In this document: positions 57,572 to 64,000 of the stretch, in pieces
How positions within the stretch are numbered: the stretch's first letter is position 1
Layout of the letters: each line of letters opens with the position of its first letter
DNA from: Paulinella micropora
Taxonomy: Eukaryota; Cercozoa; Imbricatea; Euglyphida
Reading direction: 5' to 3'
DNA: 64,000 nt
Assembly: GCA_009731375.1 (NCBI GenBank)
Contig: BJOX01000354.1
Location: forward strand, 450,917 to 514,916
Program-made: the position numbers and the translations under genes
The notes under the pieces: generated by a model
Database searches by the model: none
What the model was told of the DNA's origin: nothing
What the model saw: only the letters and a program-made list of their open reading frames with translations

Positions 57572-57608
<37 letters not shown>

Positions 57609-57625
57609 TGTAGGAAAGAAACAAT
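57230..57625. repeat. (TA)n, (ATGT)n and (GATA)n microsatellites with short unique islands
   Basis: A TA run, a unique segment (57267-57380), an ATGT array and a GATA array. No gene recognised in the islands. Confidence 0.9.
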
Positions 57626-57668
57626 GGACAATGGTAGGAAAACAGGAGACGACCAGGCAGAAAGGTAG

Positions 57669-57669
<1 letters not shown>

Positions 57670-57726
<57 letters not shown>

Positions 57727-57800
57727 TGGTCGCGCGATTGGGTGTAGTGTTCCGTCAACACATCACCTTCAAACACACACACACACACACAAATTGATAC

Positions 57801-57843
<43 letters not shown>

Positions 57844-57880
57844 CAACACATCACCTTCACACACACACAGAAATTGATAC

Positions 57881-57924
<44 letters not shown>

Positions 57925-57958
57925 TCAACACATCACCTTCACACACACACACAAATTG

Positions 57959-58006
<48 letters not shown>

Positions 58007-58043
58007 CAACACATCACCTTCACACACACACACAAATTGATAC

Positions 58044-58086
<43 letters not shown>

Positions 58087-58090
58087 AATT
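57670..58090. repeat. 82-bp composite satellite containing (GA)n and (CA)n
   Basis: Four units start at 57754, 57842, 57924 and 58005 with GTCAACACATCACCTTCA, then a CA run, AAATTGATACAGA and a GA run. A repeat of repeats. Confidence 0.93.
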
Positions 58091-58100
58091 GGATCAAGTA

Positions 58101-58280
58101 GGGGTCGAAATAATGCTCATTCCATTTCCACAGAGTCGTCAAGGAACCAAACCTAGTCAACATAGTATATTTCTTCTTCTTCTTTCTTTCTTTCTTTCTT
58201 TCTTAGAGGGTCGAAGTAATTCTCATTTCATTTGTACAGAGTCGTCAAGGAACCAAACCTAGTCATCATAGTATATTTCT
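58101..58280. repeat. 73-bp direct duplication flanking a (TTTC)n run
   Basis: GGGTCGAAATAATGCTCATT... (58101-58173) recurs at 58207-58280 with few changes. Both include ACAGAGTCGTCAAGGAACC, which has an acceptor-like ACAG, so this could be another duplicated exon. Confidence 0.85.
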
Positions 58281-58375
58281 TAAAGAAAAAGAGAGAAAAC
58301 CAAGGACTTTGTGTGTGTCTTATAAGATTTTGGCAGAGAATGCAAGTGGGAGAGAGTGAGGGGGGAGGGAGAAAG

Positions 58376-58632
<257 letters not shown>

Positions 58633-58819
58633 CAGACGATGTTTTGAATTTCAGCTCCGTTGAGAAGAAGAACCCGAACAAATTATGCACCTATGTATGC
58701 ATGTATGTATTTATGTATGTATGTATTCATCTATGCATGTATGTATGTATGCTTGTTAATTTTATTTTTCTTTCGAGGTTGTAATGTGTACCAGGAACAC
58801 AGATATATACGGTGTATTA

Positions 58820-58841
58820 AATAAATAAATAAACAAACAAA

Positions 58842-58884
<43 letters not shown>

Positions 58885-59060
58885 ATAGATAAATAAATAA
58901 ATAAATAAATAAAAAGAAATTATGGCCTAATCACGACACCAAGAGGAGGAGGAGGAGGAGGAGAAGAAGGTAGAGAAGGAGGAGAAGGAGGAGAAGGAGG
59001 AGAAGAAGGAGAGGAGACGAAGGAGGAGAAGGAGAAGAAGAAGAAAAAGGAGAAAAAGAC
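58820..59060. repeat. (AAAT)n then (GGA/GAA)n microsatellites
   Basis: AAAT array at 58822-58915, purine-rich GGAGAA array at 58943-59058. Confidence 0.95.
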
Positions 59061-59129
59061 TATGTAATACCAAATTATGCACTTAGTCGCGACACAAATA
59101 CATTCCGAGTATGCCTTGATGGACATTTT

Positions 59130-59345
59130 ACATCGAAATCTACATCTAAATCTACATCTAAATCTACATCTACATCTAGATCTACATCTAGATGTAGATG
59201 TAGATCTTATAGATCCAGAGAGCTACATCTAGATCTAGATGTAGTAGATAAGTAGATGTAGATGTAGATATCTATCTAGATATCTAGGTATAGATCTAGA
59301 TCTACATCTACATCATTTTTACTATCTAGATCTAGATCTACATCA
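59130..59345. repeat. (ATCTAC)n/(AGATCT)n hexanucleotide block with many inverted units
   Basis: CATCTA and TAGATG units alternate in orientation, giving many overlapping palindromes around AGATCT. Confidence 0.9.
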
Positions 59346-59369
59346 TATATACATCTGCATCTGTAGCTT

Positions 59370-59371
59370 TA

Positions 59372-59404
<33 letters not shown>

Positions 59405-59558
59405 CTATCGTCACCTCTCTATCAAGCTTTTGTAGACATCTTGGATTGAGCACTCATTACATATATATATACATATATATATATATATGTATGTATATAT
59501 ACATATGTATATGTATATATATATATGCTACAAAAGCTTGATAGAGAGGTGACGTATT

Positions 59559-59633
<75 letters not shown>

Positions 59634-59698
59634 CTACGTCACCTCTCTATCAAGCTTTTGTAGCATATATATACATATATGTATACATATATGTGTAC

Positions 59699-59794
<96 letters not shown>

Positions 59795-59860
59795 GTATAA
59801 CTATGGTCACCTCTCTATCCAGCTTTTGTAGCATCTTGGATTGAGCACCCTGAGTCACAC
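59370..59860. repeat. (TA)n arrays with four copies of a 30-bp spacer, one inverted
   Basis: TCACCTCTCTATCAAGCTTT occurs near 59410, 59638 and 59807 (with one change) and in inverted form near 59530, separated by long TA/TACATA runs. Confidence 0.9.
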
Positions 59861-60335
59861 CTGCTTTCAGCTGGTACCTACATGAATATATATGGAGAAA
59901 TATAGATATAGATAGATATAGATATAGATATAGATATAGATATAGATATAGATATGGACATAGATATAGATATGGTTTGGAGGCCCTGAGTAACCCCTGC
60001 TTTCAACTGATACCTACATGAATATATATGGAGATATATAGATATAGATATAGATATAGATACAGATATAGATATAGATATAGATATTGACATAGATGTA
60101 GATATAGATATGGCTTGGAGGCCCTGAGTCACTCCTGCTTTCAGCTGATACCTACATGAATATATATGGAGATATATATAGATATAGATATAGATATAGA
60201 TATAGATATAGATATCGATATAGATATAGATATAGATACAGATATCGATATAGATATCGATATAGATATAGATATAGATATAGATATGAACATAGATGTA
60301 GATGTAGATATGGCTTGGAGGCCCTGAGTCACTGC
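59848..60335. repeat. 136-200 bp satellite unit with (GATATA)n
   Basis: Units begin CCCTGAGT at 59848, 59984, 60122 and 60322. Each has CTGCTTTCAGCTGATACCTA, GAATATATATGGAGATATA and a GATATA run. Unit length differs through the hexanucleotide run. Confidence 0.9.
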
Positions 60336-60339
60336 CTTC

Positions 60340-60433
<94 letters not shown>

Positions 60434-60444
60434 ATCTATATCTA

Positions 60445-60493
<49 letters not shown>

Positions 60494-60705
60494 GTCTATC
60501 TATATCTATCTTCAGCGAATATCCAGATGAATATATATGGAGATATATAGATATGGATATATAGAAATGTATGTAGATCTAGGTATAGATATAGATATAT
60601 GTAGATGTAGATGTAGATATAGAAAAAAATATAGAAAAAGACACATAGATATAGATATAGATATAGATATAGATATAGATATACCTATAGCTATAGCTAT
60701 AAAAA
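60336..60705. repeat. (CTAT)n and (GATATA)n microsatellites
   Basis: CTAT array to about 60510, then GATATA/TAGATG variants. Confidence 0.95.
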
Positions 60706-60740
60706 ATTGATCGCTTGGGATCTCATGTCACTCAATCAAC

Positions 60741-61233
60741 AATTTGAAGTGTTTTCATTTGAAATGTTTTCATTCGAAGTGTTTTCATTCGAAGTGGTTT
60801 CATTCGAAGTGTTTTCATTTGAAGTGTTTTCGTTTGAAGTGTTTTCATTCGAAGTGTTTTCATTCGAAGTGCTTTCATTCGAAGTGCTTTCATTCGAAGT
60901 GTTTTCATTTGAAGTGTTTTCATTTGAAGTGTTTTCGTTTGAATTGTTTTCATTCGAAGTGTTTTCGTTTGAATTGTTTTCATTCGAAGTGTTTTCGTTT
61001 GAAGTGTTTTCGTTTGAAGTGTTTTCATTTGAAGTGTTTTTGTTTGAAGTATTTTCGTTTGAAGTGGTGTCTCGTTTGAAGTGTCTTCGTTTGAAGTGTT
61101 TTCGTTTGAAGTGTTTTCGTTTGAAGTGTTTTCATTTGAAGTGCTTTCATTGGAAGTGTTTTCATTTGAAGTGTTTTAATCTGAAGTGTTTTCATTTGAA
61201 GTGTTTTCATACGTAGTGTTTTCATTTGAAGTG
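60741..61233. repeat. 15-bp minisatellite, about 33 units
   Basis: Units GAAGTGTTTTCATTY with C/T and A/G variants. Because 15 is divisible by 3, frames stay open: plus strand SFEVF repeats, minus strand MKTLQ/TKTLR repeats. The plus frame from 60707 lasts 169 codons. There are no splice sites or unique coding sequence, so it is treated as satellite. Confidence 0.93.
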
Positions 61234-61241
61234 TGTGTGTG

Positions 61242-61304
<63 letters not shown>

Positions 61305-61305
61305 T

Positions 61306-61346
<41 letters not shown>

Positions 61347-61395
61347 NNNNNNNNNNNNNNNNNNNNNNNNNNNNNNNNNNNNNNNTTTTTTTAAA
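61234..61395. other. (GT)n, poly-T and 39-N gap
   Basis: GT run, poly-T broken by a short AAAATTTTAAAA palindrome, then Ns at 61347-61385. Confidence 0.96.
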
Positions 61396-61417
61396 CAGCA
61401 TTCAACAGATTTTTTAT

Positions 61418-61830
61418 GTATTGTATGTATTGTATGTATTGTATGTATTATACGTATTGATTGTATTGTATGTATTGTATTGTATGTATTGTTTTATCCC
61501 TGAGCTCTCAGCCGATGTCCGAAAGCACGTGTATGTATGTATTGTATGTATTGTATGTATTTTATGTTGTGTGTTGTATGTGTTTGTTATGTATCTAAGA
61601 TCAACATTCATGCAGTAAGGAGTAGATACATACATACATACATACACACATACATACATATAAATGTATGTATGTATGTATGTATGTGTGTATGTATGTA
61701 TGTATGTATGTATGTATGTTCTGTATGTATGTATGCATATATGTATGTATGTATGTATGTAGAGGAAGAGCAGGACAATATGAAGACATGATGCATGATT
61801 GTATGTATTGTATGTATTTTATCTCCTGTA
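61418..61830. repeat. (TGTAT)n and (ATGT)n arrays
   Basis: TGTATTGTATGTA-type repeats around two short unique islands (about 61495-61525, 61590-61625). Confidence 0.92.
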
Positions 61831-61839
61831 TATGATTAT

Positions 61840-62257
61840 GTATCTTATCTTATCTTATCTTATCTTATCTTATCTTATCTTATCTTATCTTATCTTATCT
61901 TATCTTATCTTACCTTATCTTATCTTATCATATCTTGCATACTGTGATTGATGAGGTGGTAGATAAGATAAGATAAAGATAAAGATAAAGATAAAGATTA
62001 AAGATTAAAGATAAAGATAGAGATAAAAGATAAAAGATAAAAGATAAAAAGATAAAAGATAAAGATAAAAGATAAAAGATAAAAGATAAAAGATAAAGAT
62101 AAAGATAAAGATAAGACAAGACAAGACAAGACAAGACAAGATAAGATAAGATAAGATAAGATAAGATAAGATAAGATAAGATAAATTAAAGATAAAGATA
62201 AAGAGAAAGATAAGATAAGATAAGGCAACATAAGATAAGATAAGATAAGATAAGATA

Positions 62258-62288
<31 letters not shown>

Positions 62289-62290
62289 AT
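61840..62290. repeat. (TTATC)n switching to (GATAA)n, inverted pentanucleotide satellite
   Basis: (TTATC)n to about 61935, a 25-bp unique junction, then (GATAA)n, (GATAAA)n and (GACAA)n. The two halves are reverse complements, so the block could form a large hairpin. Confidence 0.95.
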
Positions 62291-62339
62291 TACTTCAGGA
62301 AATGGTTGATAGCAAAACGTTTCTCGCCATCAATCATGG

Positions 62340-62488
62340 ATGCGCCTAAGAAAGAAAAAAAAGAAAGAAAGAAAAGAAAGAAAGAAAAGAAAGAAAGAAA
62401 GAAAGGAAGAAAGGAAGGCAGGAAGGAAGGAAGGAAGGAAGAAAGAAAGGAAGAAAGAAAGAAAGAAAGAAAGAAAGAGAGGAAGGAA

Positions 62489-62522
<34 letters not shown>

Positions 62523-62840
62523 AGGAAAGAAAGGAGGGAGAAAGGAAGGAAGGAAGGAAGGAAGAAAGAAAGAAAGAAAGGAAGGAAGGAAGGAAGGAAG
62601 GAAGGAAGAAAGAAAGAAAGAAAAAAGAAAGGAAGGAAAGAAGGAAGGAAGGAAGGAAGGAAGAACGAAAGAACGAAAGAACGAAAGAAAGAAGAAAGAA
62701 AGAAAGAAAGAAAGGAAGGAAGGAAGGAAGGAAGGAAAAAAGAAAGAAAGAAAAGAAAAGAAAGAAAGAAAGAAAGAAAGAAAAGAAAAGAAAAGAAAAG
62801 AAAGAAAGAAAAGAAAAGAAAGAAAGAAAGAAAGAAAGAA

Positions 62841-62876
<36 letters not shown>

Positions 62877-62895
62877 AAAGAAAACAAAGAAGGTG
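62340..62895. repeat. (GAAA)n/(GGAA)n polypurine tract, about 550 bp
   Basis: Nearly pure purine on the plus strand. It is a candidate for triplex (H-DNA) structure. Lys/Glu/Arg frames are repeat artefacts. Confidence 0.97.
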
Positions 62896-62925
62896 ACAGA
62901 CACAAACAAAGATACAACCACATAG

Positions 62926-62968
62926 AATACATTACATTACATTACATATAACATTACATCTATCTATC

Positions 62969-63030
<62 letters not shown>

Positions 63031-63133
63031 CCTAACTATCTATCTATCTATCTATCTTCCTACCTATCTATCTGCCAATTAGGGTATGAGCGAGCAGTAA
63101 GAAGTTCAGTCTATCTATCTATCTATCTATCTG

Positions 63134-63198
<65 letters not shown>

Positions 63199-63199
63199 T

Positions 63200-63251
<52 letters not shown>

Positions 63252-63260
63252 CATACATAA
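62926..63260. repeat. (TACAT)n and (CTAT)n microsatellites
   Basis: CTAT arrays around a short unique island (63073-63112) that contains a possible acceptor CCAATTAG. Confidence 0.95.
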
Positions 63261-63516
63261 ATACATACATACATACATACATCATGGACACGCCTGGCGG
63301 CAGACACTTACACAAAGAGATACACATACATACACATTACACACGTACATACATACATACATACATACATACATACATACATGAATACATACATACATAC
63401 ATACATACATACATTCATACGTACAGACATACAGACATACAGAAATACATACATACATACATACGTACATACATACATACATACATACATACATACATAC
63501 ACAACATAACATACAT

Positions 63517-63545
<29 letters not shown>
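63255..63545. repeat. (ACAT)n and (CA)n microsatellites
   Basis: ACAT array with GACAT variants near 63425-63445. Confidence 0.95.
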
Positions 63546-63547
<2 letters not shown>

Positions 63548-63548
<1 letters not shown>

Positions 63549-63578
63549 CTGGGGAAGGAGGGCATTCACTAGCGGGTA

Positions 63579-63585
<7 letters not shown>
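63548..63585 (+). pseudogene. decayed copy of the exon at 63796
   Basis: ACCTGGGGAAGGAGGGCATT CACTAGCGGGTAT resembles ACCAGGAGGCAGTCGGCCAT CCACTATTGGGTAT at 63791 and also sits between CA and CT runs. Confidence 0.55.
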
Positions 63586-63792
<207 letters not shown>

Positions 63793-63795
63793 CAG

Positions 63796-63868
63796 GAGGC
63801 AGTCGGCCATCCACTATTGGGTATTTCTTAAACGTCGCACACACCTTCTCTACGAATTCCACCTAATA
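63796..63868 (+). CDS. isolated exon of an unidentified gene at the window edge
   Basis: Acceptor ACACACCAG (63795) after a CA array, and a near-perfect donor ATA|GTAAGTGAG (63869). One frame is open through the exon and contains QSAIHYWVFLKRRTHLLYEF. The rest of the gene probably continues to the right. Confidence 0.6.
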
Positions 63869-63919
63869 GTAAGTGAGAAGAGGAGGATTGGTAAGGATAA
63901 TTAGATCAAGGAATAAACA

Positions 63920-63958
63920 GATAGGTAGGTAGGTAGGTAGGTAGGTAGGTAGGTAGAT

Positions 63959-64000
<42 letters not shown>
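63920..64000. repeat. (GGTA)n and (GATA)n microsatellite
   Basis: GGTA units then GATA units to the end of the window. Confidence 0.97.

Noticed and set aside
62306-62951. Lys/Arg/Glu-rich frames of about 200 codons on both strands
   Set aside because: Products of the GAAA/GGAA purine tract; no non-repeat coding sequence.

Overview
This is a eukaryotic nuclear window. It has spliced genes with canonical GT-AG introns, an intact non-LTR retrotransposon, several families of non-autonomous mobile elements, and an extreme load of short tandem repeats: (CTAT/GATA)n, (CT)n, (CA)n, (ATT)n, (ATGT)n, (TTACTA)n and (GAAA)n. I cannot name the species. The mix fits a microbial eukaryote or alga, or a repeat-rich invertebrate: F-box/LRR proteins with regular 24-residue repeats, ankyrin proteins, a divergent protein kinase and a PARP-like enzyme. 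There are nine N gaps, seven of them flanked on at least one side by a homopolymer run and most by low-complexity sequence, so local order near gaps is not safe.

Layout: 0.5-1.3 kb holds a small F-box/LRR-like gene (minus). 2.8-9.3 kb holds exons that I read as one transposase-like gene (plus), with a putative D-D-D core, an HGKG motif, a duplicated Ser/Pro-rich linker and a terminal PHD-like finger. 10.2-12.8 kb is an F-box/LRR gene with 17 LRRs behind a partial-exon array. 13.4-15.0 kb is a second F-box/LRR gene interrupted by an in-frame TGA. 16.7-19.8 kb is a minus-strand coiled-coil protein kinase. 23.0-29.4 kb is a complete LINE with an uninterrupted 1,703-codon ORF and (ATT)n tails. 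29.4-33.9 kb is a nine-exon ankyrin gene ending in a YfaP/DUF2135-like domain and containing one GC-AG intron. 38.8-50.3 kb is the most unusual stretch. It is a PARP/ADP-ribosyltransferase-like gene in about a dozen tiny exons, whose introns are largely microsatellite and in one case almost nothing else. Several exons have duplicated, decayed copies beside them. 51.5-54.1 kb is a 2.6-kb element with terminal inverted repeats of about 370 bp and no transposase. 56.2-64 kb is almost entirely satellite-like, with one convincing isolated exon at the right end.

There is no operon-like logic here. The recurring theme is that microsatellites lie inside introns, often starting at the 5' splice site. 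Short exons or exon fragments are duplicated together with the adjacent microsatellite. MITE-like and SINE-like elements sit in the same introns. All exon boundaries are inferred from splice dinucleotides, reading phase and protein-family fit, without transcript evidence.
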